64,000 bases of DNA from Kitasatospora sp. MAA4 (GCF_029893355.1 NZ_JARZAI010000009.1:1-64000), one strand, 5' to 3'; shown: positions 43,562 to 51,966, counted from the first letter of the stretch. Notes: a model not told the origin generated them from the letters alone. Translations and numbers: made by a program.

Positions 43562-44283
43562 TCCACACAATTCGGTGAGAATATCGGCGGCCCGAACTGG
43601 AGGAATATCCATGGGAGTGCGATAGCCTGCGGCGCATTCCGCCGGACGCGGTTGGCGGACCGGCGGTAATGGCCCGAAGAGGCTCGTCGACGTCTTTTTT
43701 CAGCCGCGCCTGGATGACATTTCGCCAACCCGTCGGCAAGACTTGCGAATCTCCGGAACAACGGAGGTAACGTCACTTCCCGTAGTCGCCGCCACACCAG
43801 GAGCACACGGCTCCTCGGGACTCGCGGCGCGAGGGGGACCCGCCATGCGCAACCGCGAATCCGCGGTGGCTGCGGCATGTCGTAGCGATCGGGCGCGGCC
43901 GGCGACGGCCCCGGCGTCCGTGGTGTCCACCCCCGACGGCGCGCCGGATGTCCAGGCGCCGCCGGCATTAGACCCAGCAGGCAGTACCACCCTCTGAGCG
44001 CCCTCCTGACATTTCTCCGTCGGTGCGGATCCGGAACGGCCCGAGAGCCGTGGTGACCGCCGGACGTGAATTCAGCGTCACATTTGGATGAACGGGCGTC
44101 AATAGCCTGTGCGTTTCTGCGCGCTCGCGTCCGGATGTGCGTTCCCCGCGCTCCCGTGAACGGCAGCGCGCGCCACGGCACCGAGGTGCCGGCCATTCTC
44201 CTTCCCCCGTTATGCCGTTATCCGTACTTCCCTTTCCCCTGACTTCTGCTGTGAACTCAGCCATGCGACGCGGAGGCCGCGGT
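43562..44283. other. Long intergenic region before the cyclodipeptide synthase
   Basis: About 720 bases without a convincing gene; open frames on both strands lack codon bias. It includes AT-richer patches (43561-43615 and 44080-44240). A ribosome-site-like GGAGGAATATCC is followed by a four-codon frame ATG GGA GTG CGA TAG (43611-43625). Promoter and regulatory signals for the CDPS-P450 pair must lie here. No terminator-quality hairpin was recognised after ddc. Confidence 0.5.
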
Positions 44284-45009
44284 ATGAGCGACTCGCTCAT
44301 CAGCACCAAGCCCAGCACGTTCGAGGCACGTCCCTTTTCCGACCGCTGCCGCCAGGTGTGGGAGCGCGGTGACCACCTGCTGATCGGGGTGAGCCCCGGC
44401 AACAGTTACTTCAGCCCCCAGCGGATATCCGAACTCATCCTGTGGGCCCGGGAGTTCTTCGATTCGGTGGACATCGTCTACGCGGATCTGCACGTCGACA
44501 CCCAGTTCGCGGCCTTCGGCTACACCCCGGAGCACGCCCAGCGCCGGGCCGCCAAGGAGATCAAGACCACCGCCCGGCGGATCCAGCGCGGGGTGGAGGA
44601 GGCCGGCTGGGAGGCGGTCCGGGTCCGGGCGGTCTCCGACTTCCTGGCCGACGCCCGCTACGACCAGCTGCGGTTCGCCATCGAGGAGGGCCTGCGCGGC
44701 GATCCGGTCTTCCGGCAGGCCGCCGAGGGGATGGCCCGCTCCTTCCTCGCGGGCCGCACGCCCGACGGCGCCGAGCCGACCGCGGAGCAGCTCGCCGCCG
44801 GCCTGCGCTACATCTGCGCCGAGCTGCCGTTCTTCCTGGACACCCCGGGGCTGCTCGGAGTGCCCACCTCGGTCTCCTGCTACCACGTCGAACTCCCGCT
44901 CACCCCCGTGCTGTTCGGGCGCAGCGAGGGACTGCGCGCGGTTCCCCAGCAGGCCTACGCGGTGGTCCGCCCGGGGGTGGCGTCCGCCCCGCGCGCGGCC
45001 GCCGCCTGA
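44284..45009 (+). CDS. tRNA-dependent cyclodipeptide synthase (NYH subfamily)
   Basis: A 241-residue Rossmann-like enzyme that uses two aminoacyl-tRNAs to make a 2,5-diketopiperazine. Catalytic residues align with AlbC: Ser37 nucleophile and Asn40 in IGVSPGNSYFS, Tyr176 and Glu180 in RYICAELPFFLDTPG, Tyr200-His201 in SCYHVELPL. Asn40 plus Tyr-His defines the NYH type. ATG 44284 has GGAGG at 7 bases, which rejects longer upstream readings. A CYP121-like P450 gene follows 55 bases later, so the likely product is a tyrosine-containing cyclodipeptide (inference by analogy with Rv2275-Rv2276). Confidence 0.95.
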   Translation: MSDSLISTKPSTFEARPFSDRCRQVWERGDHLLIGVSPGNSYFSPQRISELILWAREFFDSVDIVYADLHVDTQFAAFGYTPEHAQRRAAKEIKTTARRIQRGVEEAGWEAVRVRAVSDFLADARYDQLRFAIEEGLRGDPVFRQAAEGMARSFLAGRTPDGAEPTAEQLAAGLRYICAELPFFLDTPGLLGVPTSVSCYHVELPLTPVLFGRSEGLRAVPQQAYAVVRPGVASAPRAAAA

Positions 45010-45064
45010 GGCACCCCCGCCTTTTCTGACTGATCGTCATGTCACCACCCCAAGGAGAAGCACA

Positions 45065-46303
45065 ATGACCACAACTGCGCAGCGCGACCCCGTCCTGCCC
45101 GGTACCCCGAAGCGCCCGCCGCTGCCCGAGTTCCCGCTCTCCCGGCGCGGCGACATCCTGCCGGCCGAGGCCGAGCGGCTGCGCGAGGAGCAGCCGGTGG
45201 CCCGGGTCCGCACCATGACCGGCGACGAGGCCTGGCTGGTCAGCAGCTACGAACTGGCCAAGCAGGTGCTGGAGGACGACCGGTTCAGCCTCAAGGACAC
45301 CGCCAACCCCGGCGTCCCGCGCCAGTACGCGCTGACCATCCCGCCGGAGGTGGTCAACAACATGGGCAACATCAACAGCGCGGGGCTGCGCAACGCCGTG
45401 ATGAAGACCCTCTCGCCGCGTGCGGACAAGGAGTTGGGCAGCTGGCTGGAGGCCCAGGCGCACGAGCTGCTGGACCGGTTGATCGCGCAGGGCCCGCCGG
45501 CCGACCTGCGCGACGGCTTCACCGAGCCGTACTCGGCCGCGTTGCACTGCCGCCTGCTGGGCATCCCCACCGACGACTGGCGCCGGCTGATGTCCGGCAT
45601 CGACGTCGCGTTCATCACCAGCCCGACGACCTTCGAGGGGTCCACGCCCAACTGGTACAAGGACCTCGGCTACATGGTGGAGCGGCTGAACGCCGATCCG
45701 GAGCCGACCGAGGGCCTGCTCGGCCGGTTCGTCGAGCTGCGCCGCTCGCCGGACGTCTCCGACCAGGTGAGCGACGAGCTGCTGGCCACCGTCGCCCTCT
45801 CGCTCTTCGGCGCGGGCGCGGTCAGCACCTCGGCGTTCCTGCAGCACGCGATCATCGCGCTGGCCCAGCAGCCGGAGCTGGCCGACCGCCTGCGGGCCGA
45901 GCCGGCCGTGATCGGCCGGGCGGTGGACGAGCTGCTGCGCTACAACCTGTCGATCGGCGACGCGCTGCCGCGGATCGCGCTGGCCGACGTCCAGGTGGGG
46001 TCGGTGGAGATCAAGGCGGGCGAGCTGGTGCTGGTCCTGATCGAGGGCGCCAACTACGACCCGGCGGTCTTCCCGCACCCCGAGCGGATCGACTTCGACC
46101 GGGAGTCCAACCCGCACCTGGCCTTCGGCGGTGGCCAGCACTTCTGCCCCGCCTCGGCGCTCGGCCGCACCCACGCCGAGATCGCGCTGACGGCGCTGGT
46201 GGAGAAGCTGCCGGCGCTGCGGCTGGCCCTGCCGGTCGAGCAACTGGCCTGGCGTCCGGGCTTCATCAAGCGCCTGCCCGAGCGCCTGCCGGTGCTCTGG
46301 TAG
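45065..46303 (+). CDS. Cytochrome P450, CYP121 (mycocyclosin synthase)-like
   Basis: A 412-residue soluble P450. Heme ligand Cys361 in AFGGGQHFCPASALG. It aligns with Mycobacterium tuberculosis CYP121A1 (from memory) through MTGDEAWLVSSYELAKQVLE, IPPEVVNNMGNI, LFGAGAVSTSAFL, VLVLIEGANYDP and the shared ending ERLPVLW. The spacing from heme Cys to the last residue is identical (51). CYP121A1 couples the two tyrosine rings of cyclo(Tyr-Tyr). Two residues near the distal tyrosine differ: Ile401 and Lys402 stand where I recall Gln385 and Arg386. ATG 45065 follows AAGGAG. It is co-directional with the CDPS gene, 55 bases apart. Confidence 0.93.
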   Translation: MTTTAQRDPVLPGTPKRPPLPEFPLSRRGDILPAEAERLREEQPVARVRTMTGDEAWLVSSYELAKQVLEDDRFSLKDTANPGVPRQYALTIPPEVVNNMGNINSAGLRNAVMKTLSPRADKELGSWLEAQAHELLDRLIAQGPPADLRDGFTEPYSAALHCRLLGIPTDDWRRLMSGIDVAFITSPTTFEGSTPNWYKDLGYMVERLNADPEPTEGLLGRFVELRRSPDVSDQVSDELLATVALSLFGAGAVSTSAFLQHAIIALAQQPELADRLRAEPAVIGRAVDELLRYNLSIGDALPRIALADVQVGSVEIKAGELVLVLIEGANYDPAVFPHPERIDFDRESNPHLAFGGGQHFCPASALGRTHAEIALTALVEKLPALRLALPVEQLAWRPGFIKRLPERLPVLW

Positions 46304-46338
46304 CCGATCCTTCCGGGGTGATCCTGCTCAGATCCTGC

Positions 46339-47148
46339 TCAGTCGGGCAGGCCGAGCAGGATCGCCCTGGTCTGCTCCCAGGTCTGCGGGTCGCTGGCGA
46401 CCAGCAGACCGTCCACGCCGCCGGGCGGGTCGGCCCGGTAGGGCGTACCGTCCAGCCGGGCCGAGACCCCGCCGGCCTCCCGGACCAGCAGTGAGCCCGG
46501 TGCGTGGTCCCACGGGAGGGTCCGCCAGTAGACCAGGAAGTCCATGTCGCCGTCCGCGACTTGCGGATACTCCACGCCCGCCGAGCGCCGTCCCCCGGTC
46601 ACCTGGCCGAAGGCGTGCACCCGGTCGCGCAGCCCGGGGAAGACGTCCCTGGCCAGGAACCACGGCTTCATCGAGCCGCGCCACTTCTCGGGCGTGTCGG
46701 CCGCCGCGGCCCGGGTGAGCCGCCGCCCGTCGCGCCAGGCGCCCGCGCCCAGTTCGGCGGCGTAGGCGGTGCGGGTCATCGGCTGCCAGATCCAGGCGGC
46801 CACCGCCTCGCCGTCGCGGATCAGCGAGACCATCACGGCGAAGTCCGGGCGTCCGGCGACGAAGTTGGCGGTCCCGTCCACCGGGTCGACCAGCCAGCAG
46901 GCGGGCTCGGTGTGCAGCGCGCGGGCCAGCGACGGATCGGCGGCCACCGCCTCCTCGCCGACCACCGGCACGGGCAGCAGCTCGCGCAGCCGCCGGGTGA
47001 TGATCACCTCGGCCTCCCGGTCGGCGACGGTGACCAGGTCGCCCGGGGACTTCTCCATCACCTCGCCGGCCGCCAGGGCCCGGAAGCGCGGTTCGACGAC
47101 CTCTGCGGACGCCTCGGTGAGGATCTCCGCCACCTTCTCCATGAGCAC
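46339..47148 (-). CDS. Inositol monophosphatase-family phosphatase
   Basis: A 269-residue Mg-dependent phosphatase. Metal-site motifs: VGEEAV (Glu-Glu), WLVDPVDGTANFVAG (DPxDGT) and the C-terminal LPWDHAPGSLLVREAGG (WDxAPG). GTG 47148 is preferred (GGGAG 7 bases upstream); ATG 47142 is two codons later. Substrates of such actinobacterial members include inositol phosphate, histidinol phosphate and sugar phosphates. It converges with the P450 gene. Confidence 0.9.
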   Translation of the reverse strand: MLMEKVAEILTEASAEVVEPRFRALAAGEVMEKSPGDLVTVADREAEVIITRRLRELLPVPVVGEEAVAADPSLARALHTEPACWLVDPVDGTANFVAGRPDFAVMVSLIRDGEAVAAWIWQPMTRTAYAAELGAGAWRDGRRLTRAAAADTPEKWRGSMKPWFLARDVFPGLRDRVHAFGQVTGGRRSAGVEYPQVADGDMDFLVYWRTLPWDHAPGSLLVREAGGVSARLDGTPYRADPPGGVDGLLVASDPQTWEQTRAILLGLPD

Positions 47149-47238
47149 GCGTCCGCTCCCTTCGCTGGTACCACTCTCGCACGCCCGGGTACCCGCGACC
47201 TGCGGCGACCACCCAGCTGCGCCGCGGGGCACCGGCTC

Positions 47239-48474
47239 TCAGGCGGCGACCCGGTCCACGGCGGGGGAGTGGGACGGCCGGCGGTAGCGCTCACCGGTGG
47301 CCGTGCAGACGGCGAGCAGCAGGGCGGTCGCCGCGGCGCCGCAGGTGAGCGCGAACGGCGCGTGCGGCCCGTAGCCGTCCACCAGCCAGCCGCTCGCCGC
47401 GGTCCCCGCCGCCTGCGCGAGCGTGATGCTGCTGACCAGCCCCGCCATCGCCTCGCCGAGCCGTCCGCCCGGGACGGTCCGCTCGACCAGGCCGAACATC
47501 GTGATCATCTGCGGTGCGACCGCCAGCCCCAGGCACCCGGCCGCCACCGCGAGACCGCCCAGGCTGCCGCCGACCAGCGGCGCCAGCACCGAGGCGGCGA
47601 AGAGCAGCCCGGTCCCGGCCCGCAGGCGTCCGGGCAGGTCCCAGCGGGCCGGCAGGGCCGCCATCGCGACGCCCGCGCAGGAGCTGGTCAGGCCGACCAG
47701 CGCGTAGAGCAGCCCGGCCGCGCCGGGGTGGCCCAGCTGCGTGGTGGTCGCCGTGATGCCGACCTGGAGGGAGCCGAAGACCAGCCCGAGCAGGGCCATT
47801 CCGGCCAGCAGCAGCCCGTACGGGAGGGACATCAGCGGCCCGACGCGGACCGGCGTGCGCCCGCCCGCGTCGCTGCCGGGCGGGGCGGAGGGGTGCAGCG
47901 CGAAGAGCGTCCCGCAGACGCCGACCAGGGCCGCCGCCAGCAGCATCCCGGCGCCCGGCCCGGCCAGCGTGGCGAGCACGCCGACCACCGCCGGGCCGCT
48001 GGTGAAGCTGATCTCGTCCACCAGGCCGTCCAGCCAGAGCGCCGACGCCCGCTGCTCGAGCGGCCGCCCGCGGGCCAGCCAGAGCCAGCGGCTGCGCGAG
48101 AGCGGCCCCACCAGCGGCACCGAGAGCCCGACCAGCACGGCCGGCACCAGCTGCCAGCCGAGCGGCGCACCGCTCTGCGAGGCGGCCACTAGCGCCAGGA
48201 TCGCCAGCGCGTTGACGGCGGCGGCGACCAGCCCGACCGGCCGCTGCCCGCGCCGGTCGGCCAGCCGGCCCACCAGCGGCCCGCCGCCGGCCTGCCCCAG
48301 CGCCAGCGCACCGGCCACCGCCGCGCCCTGCCAGACGCTGTGGGAGTTCTGACCGACCAGCAGCAGCGTCCCGATCGGGCACATCGCCGCCGGCAGCCGC
48401 CCGAGCAGCGACCAGGCCAGTACCCGCCCGCCCGTCAACTCCCAGGTGTCCCGAAGCTTCCCCACCGCACTCAT
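47239..48474 (-). CDS. MFS transporter
   Basis: A 411-residue membrane protein with about 12 hydrophobic segments (VWQGAAVAGALALGQAGGGP, GLVAAAVNALAILALVAASQ, YGLLLAGMALLGLVFGSLQV) and the MFS loop motif GRLADRRGQRPVG. ATG 48474 follows a GGGCGGCCGGG stretch. It is 90 bases from the phosphatase in the same direction. It could export the product of the nearby cyclodipeptide locus (inference), though sugar or drug efflux is equally possible. Confidence 0.88.
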   Translation of the reverse strand: MSAVGKLRDTWELTGGRVLAWSLLGRLPAAMCPIGTLLLVGQNSHSVWQGAAVAGALALGQAGGGPLVGRLADRRGQRPVGLVAAAVNALAILALVAASQSGAPLGWQLVPAVLVGLSVPLVGPLSRSRWLWLARGRPLEQRASALWLDGLVDEISFTSGPAVVGVLATLAGPGAGMLLAAALVGVCGTLFALHPSAPPGSDAGGRTPVRVGPLMSLPYGLLLAGMALLGLVFGSLQVGITATTTQLGHPGAAGLLYALVGLTSSCAGVAMAALPARWDLPGRLRAGTGLLFAASVLAPLVGGSLGGLAVAAGCLGLAVAPQMITMFGLVERTVPGGRLGEAMAGLVSSITLAQAAGTAASGWLVDGYGPHAPFALTCGAAATALLLAVCTATGERYRRPSHSPAVDRVAA

Positions 48475-48692
48475 ACCCGGCCGCCCCCCAGGGGCCGCGC
48501 CGGGTCGCCCGCCTCCCCCACACCGACCCCGACAGACCGTCAACCAGCGGGTGAGGCCGACCCTATGATCCAACCGGTCGTCCCAGCCATGGTCGGATCA
48601 TCCAATCACTCTCCGCAATTAATGCCTGCGATCAAGGAATCACCGAGCGTATCGTCGTGAACCCGCCGAGCGAGAAAGGAGGTTCACCAAAG

Positions 48693-48905
48693 ATGGGACT
48701 CTTCAAGGACGCACCGCCTCGTGTGCACCCGGAGTACACGCAGATGCGCTTCATGACGGCCGGATCCCCGTCCTGGTGGAAGCAGAACCGGCACAAGGTC
48801 CTCGCCGTCGCGGGCCTCCTCGCGGGGTTCTGGCTCGCCGGCCACCACCCGGCCCCCACCCCCACCGCGTGCACTCCCGCCACCACCTCCACTGTTGCCC
48901 GTTGA
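48693..48905 (+). CDS. Small membrane protein (70 aa)
   Basis: ATG 48693 follows AAAGGAGGT. The product has a polar N terminus (MGLFKDAPPRVHPEYTQMRF), one membrane helix (VLAVAGLLAGFWLAG) and a Pro/Thr-rich outer tail. No family recognised. Its stop ends one base before the MITE, so insertion may have trimmed or altered its 3' end. Confidence 0.6.
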   Translation: MGLFKDAPPRVHPEYTQMRFMTAGSPSWWKQNRHKVLAVAGLLAGFWLAGHHPAPTPTACTPATTSTVAR

Positions 48906-48906
48906 C

Positions 48907-49087
48907 CCTAGGCCCTGTCGTCAAACCCCCTTCTGCTTGGCGACGCCATGCACGCACTCTCGCCGCACCGGGCACAGACCCAAGTACGTCCAGTACGAGG
49001 GCCCGCGCCCGGCACGCCGAGAGCACGCACCTGACGCCGCCAAGCCGCCCTACGGGCGACGAAGGGGGTTTGACGACAGGGCCTAGG
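48907..49087. mobile_element. 181-bp MITE with 27-bp perfect terminal inverted repeats
   Basis: Ends 48907-48933 and 49061-49087 are exact inverted repeats, each carrying CCTAGG then CCCTGTCGTCAAACCCCC. The outermost CTAG on each side may be a target duplication, as made by IS5-type elements that choose CTAG. The interior is largely self-complementary (GCTTGGCG...CGCCAAGC), so the RNA or single strand would fold into a long hairpin. It has no coding frame, so mobility would need a transposase elsewhere. Confidence 0.85.
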
Positions 49088-49111
49088 AGGGCCCGCCACT
49101 CGCGGGCCCTC

Positions 49112-49411
49112 CTACGAGCGCAGTGTGTGCGGCAACCCCGCCGCGGACAGGGCGACGGCGAGGGCGAGCAGGGCGGTCAGCAGGACGGTCGCCGCGACGA
49201 AGCGCAGCGCTCGGCGCCGCGGGCGCACGGCGGCGGGGCGGGTGCCCACCGCCCAGACGGCGGCCGTCACGGCGATCAGCGGCAGGCCGGCCGGTGGGTC
49301 GATCTTCAGGACGCCCGCGCTGACGGCCGCGAAGGTGACGCAGGTCCGCTGCCAGGCCAGGTCGGTGCGCCCCTGCGGGCTGGGATCCCCGTCCTCGGGT
49401 GGGCCGTTCAT
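49112..49411 (-). CDS. DUF202-family membrane protein (99 aa)
   Basis: Contains the DUF202 signature GRTDLAWQRTCVTFAAVSAG followed by two further hydrophobic segments (LPLIAVTAAVWAVGT and FVAATVLLTALLALAVAL). ATG 49411 overlaps the stop of the preceding DUF202 gene (ATGA), so the two are co-translated. The paired, slightly different DUF202 proteins may form a hetero-oligomer. Function unknown. Confidence 0.85.
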   Translation of the reverse strand: MNGPPEDGDPSPQGRTDLAWQRTCVTFAAVSAGVLKIDPPAGLPLIAVTAAVWAVGTRPAAVRPRRRALRFVAATVLLTALLALAVALSAAGLPHTLRS

Positions 49412-49764
49412 CCGCTGGACCGCATGGAGACGATCACCAGGGCCGCGGCGAAGAGGCACTCGGCGGTCACCACGGCCGCCAGGATCCGCGGCAGGCGGGG
49501 CCGCGGGAGCGGCTCGCCGCGTCGCAGGGCGCGCTGCTGGCGCTCCCAGTCCAGGTAGCCGACCACGGCGACCACCGCGCCGAGCACGATCAGCGGCACC
49601 CCCAGCGCCCGCCGCCCCCAGGCGATTCCGGGGAAGGGCGGCAGCAGCTGGGTGAACCCCAGCCCCGCCGCCACCAGCGCCAGCGCGGTCCGGCTCCAGG
49701 CTAGGTACGTCCGCTCGTTGGCGAGGGTGAAGCGCGGGTCGGGCTCGCTCTCCTCGCTGGTCAT
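49408..49764 (-). CDS. DUF202/YidH-family membrane protein (118 aa)
   Basis: Signature RFTLANERTYLAWSRTALALV at the N terminus, then two further membrane segments. Start uncertain: ATG 49764 (MTSEESEPDP) has GAGG only two bases away, and an in-frame TTG at 49776 would add four residues. First gene of a two-gene DUF202 operon. Confidence 0.85.
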   Translation of the reverse strand: MTSEESEPDPRFTLANERTYLAWSRTALALVAAGLGFTQLLPPFPGIAWGRRALGVPLIVLGAVVAVVGYLDWERQQRALRRGEPLPRPRLPRILAAVVTAECLFAAALVIVSMRSSG

Positions 49765-49782
49765 GGCCTCAGTCAAGCAGAC

Positions 49783-50427
49783 CTAGGCGTTGAGGTAGGC
49801 CAGGACGGCGCGGACGCGGCGGTTGTCGTCGTCCGAGGGCGGCAGGTCGAGCTTCTGGAATATCGAGGCGGTGTGTTTGGCGATGGCCCGCTCGGTGACG
49901 ACCAGTTGCTGGGCGATGGCCGCGTTCGAGCGGCCCTCGGCCATCAGGGCGAGGACCTCGTGCTCGCGGGGGGTGAGGGCGGCGACGGCGCTGTTGGCGG
50001 AGTTGTGGGTCAGCAGGCGGGAGATCACCTCGGGGTCCATCGCGGTGCCGCCGAGGGCGACCCGGCGGACCGCGTCGACGAACTGGGCGCTGTCCAGCAC
50101 CCGGTCCTTGAGCAGGTAGCCGATGCCGCCGGTGCCGCCGACCAGCAACTCGCGGGCGTACAGCTGCTCGACGTACTGCGACAGCACCAGCACCGGAAGC
50201 CCGGGGGTCTCCCGGCGCGCCGCCAGGGCGGCGCGCAGTCCCTCGTCGGTGAAGCTCGGGGGGAGGCGGATGTCCACGATCGCGATGTCCGGCCGGTGTT
50301 CCGCCACGGCGGCCAGCAGGCCGGGACCGGTGTCGACGCCGGCGGCGACCTGTAGGCCGTGCGCCTCCAGCAGCCGTGTCAGGCCGTCCCTCAGGAGGAA
50401 GAGGTCTTCGGCGATGACAACGCGCAC
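49783..50427 (-). CDS. NarL/LuxR-family response regulator
   Basis: A 214-residue regulator: receiver domain (VVIAEDLFLLRDGLTRLL, phospho-Asp in AIVDIRLPP, Lys in YLLKDRV) and LuxR HTH (LTPREHEVLALMAEGRSNAA, then VTERAIAKHTASIFQKL). GTG 50427 follows GGAGATCCC. It starts 37 bases inside the end of the kinase gene, so the pair is translationally coupled. It probably controls the divergent ABC exporter. Confidence 0.93.
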   Translation of the reverse strand: MRVVIAEDLFLLRDGLTRLLEAHGLQVAAGVDTGPGLLAAVAEHRPDIAIVDIRLPPSFTDEGLRAALAARRETPGLPVLVLSQYVEQLYARELLVGGTGGIGYLLKDRVLDSAQFVDAVRRVALGGTAMDPEVISRLLTHNSANSAVAALTPREHEVLALMAEGRSNAAIAQQLVVTERAIAKHTASIFQKLDLPPSDDDNRRVRAVLAYLNA

Positions 50428-51761
50428 GGGATCTCCAGGTTCACCAGGGTGGGCCCGCCGGGCGGGCTGCTCACGGCGAGGACGCCGTCGAAGGCGGCGA
50501 GGCGCCGTTCGAGGCCGCTCAGACCGGTCCCGTTCTCGGGGTCGGCACCGCCCCGGCCGTCGTCGGCGACGCCGATCCGGAGCGTGCCGCCAGTATGGCT
50601 GATGTCGATCCAGGCCTGGTCGGCACCGGCGTGCTTGGCGACGTTGGCCAGCAGCTCGTTGACGGCGAAGTAGGCCGCCGACTCGACGGGCGCGGGCGGA
50701 CGGCCCGTCAGCTCGCCGGCGCAGTGCACCCGCAGCGGCAGGTCCAGTGCCAGCGCCTGGACCGCGTCGGTCAGGCCGCGGTCGGCCAGCACCGGCGGGT
50801 GGATGCCGCGGACCAGGTCGCGCAGCTCGGCCAGCGCCTTGACGGAGGCGGTCATCGCCTCGGCCAGCAGGGCTCGCGCGGCCGCCGGGTTGACGTCGAC
50901 CAGCTGGTCGGCGGCGCTGATGGTCATGCCCATCGCCACCAGCCGGGCCTGCGCGCCGTCGTGCAGGTCCCGCTCGATCCGGCGCAGTTCGGCCGCCCCG
51001 GTGTCCAGCGTGTCGGAGCGGGTCTCGGCCAGGTGGCGGACCCGCAGCGTCAGTTCGGCCTGCTGGGTCGGTCCAAGGAGCCGGTCGGCGACGGAGGCGT
51101 AGCCCGTCAGCAGCCGCGGCCCGGCCAGCAGGCCCAGGGCTGCCACCGCGATCGGGACGGCGACGGCCTCGGCGAGGCTGGCCAGGGCCATCGGACGGGA
51201 TGCAAAGGCGTAGAAGGTGTTGGCGAGGACGTCCGGCGTCGTCACGGGAGCCGACAGGCCGGGAGCGGGCAGGCGTTTGGTGAACACGCCCAGCACGAAC
51301 AGCACCGGCGGTGCCAGCAGCGCGCTCAGCACGACGAGCCAGGTGGCGTTCGCAGCCGTCCACAGCAGGTCCCGCCAGGTCGCGGGGTCGGTCAGCACCC
51401 AGGCGGCCCAGCGCTGCAACCGACTGCCGTCGCCGTCGGGGGCGGGCCGGTAGGGGGCGGTGATGGGCACGCCGCACCACCGCCCGGCCAGCCCCCTGGT
51501 CAGCTGTGCGAGCCACCGGGTGCCCAGCAGGGTGAGCGGGAGCAGCAGGAGTTCCAGCCACAGCCAGTTGTGGACGCGGTCGGTGCCGACCGAGGGCGTC
51601 AGGCTGAAGAACCAGACGGCGGGCGGCAGGAGCATCGGCGCCAGCAGGACGCCCGCCCCCATCAGGGCCGGCACGCAGAACACCGGTGCGCGGGCGGCGG
51701 TGCGCAGGCGTCCACCGATCCAGGCCAGTGGCCCGCGTCGGGTCATCGTCGTGCCGCTCAC
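50391..51761 (-). CDS. NarL-type sensor histidine kinase
   Basis: A 456-residue kinase with about six hydrophobic segments (PVFCVPALMGAGVLLAPMLL, WLVVLSALLAPPVLFVLGVF, PIAVAALGLLAGPRLL), a HisKA_3 dimerisation helix with phospho-His in RIERDLHDGAQARLV, and a compact HATPase (NELLANVAKHAGAD, VADDGRGGAD, GTGLSGLERR). GTG 51761 has GGAGGATCCCCC upstream. The signal is unknown; envelope stress or peptide antibiotics would fit the linked MacB-like exporter. Confidence 0.92.
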   Translation of the reverse strand: MSGTTMTRRGPLAWIGGRLRTAARAPVFCVPALMGAGVLLAPMLLPPAVWFFSLTPSVGTDRVHNWLWLELLLLPLTLLGTRWLAQLTRGLAGRWCGVPITAPYRPAPDGDGSRLQRWAAWVLTDPATWRDLLWTAANATWLVVLSALLAPPVLFVLGVFTKRLPAPGLSAPVTTPDVLANTFYAFASRPMALASLAEAVAVPIAVAALGLLAGPRLLTGYASVADRLLGPTQQAELTLRVRHLAETRSDTLDTGAAELRRIERDLHDGAQARLVAMGMTISAADQLVDVNPAAARALLAEAMTASVKALAELRDLVRGIHPPVLADRGLTDAVQALALDLPLRVHCAGELTGRPPAPVESAAYFAVNELLANVAKHAGADQAWIDISHTGGTLRIGVADDGRGGADPENGTGLSGLERRLAAFDGVLAVSSPPGGPTLVNLEIPCALSSPKTSSS

Positions 51762-51849
51762 GGGGGATCCTCCTCGGACGTCGGGGTGTTGGCGCTCAGT
51801 CTGCCGGGCAGCGGACCGGGCCCGCAGGTGGGCTGAACCCCGAACCGGG

Positions 51850-51867
51850 GGTGTATCCAGATACACC
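51850..51867. promoter_or_regulatory. 18-bp palindrome between the kinase and exporter genes
   Basis: GGTGTATC-CA-GATACACC, perfect 8-bp arms, about 90 bases from the kinase start and 100 from the ABC start. It is a candidate site for the NarL-type regulator or a repressor acting on both divergent promoters. Confidence 0.6.
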
Positions 51868-51966
51868 TGCAAGACGCCGTCTGGGCGGTTGTCGGGGCCC
51901 ACCGGCCCGCTCCTAGCGTCTGGTTCGGATCAGTACCGATCCGCTTCCGACCCTGTGGAGGACCCC

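Noticed and set aside
43297-44196. Possible genes in the gap before the CDPS (minus strand, and plus strand 43743-43997)
   Set aside because: No ribosome site, no family motif and codon bias unlike neighbours.
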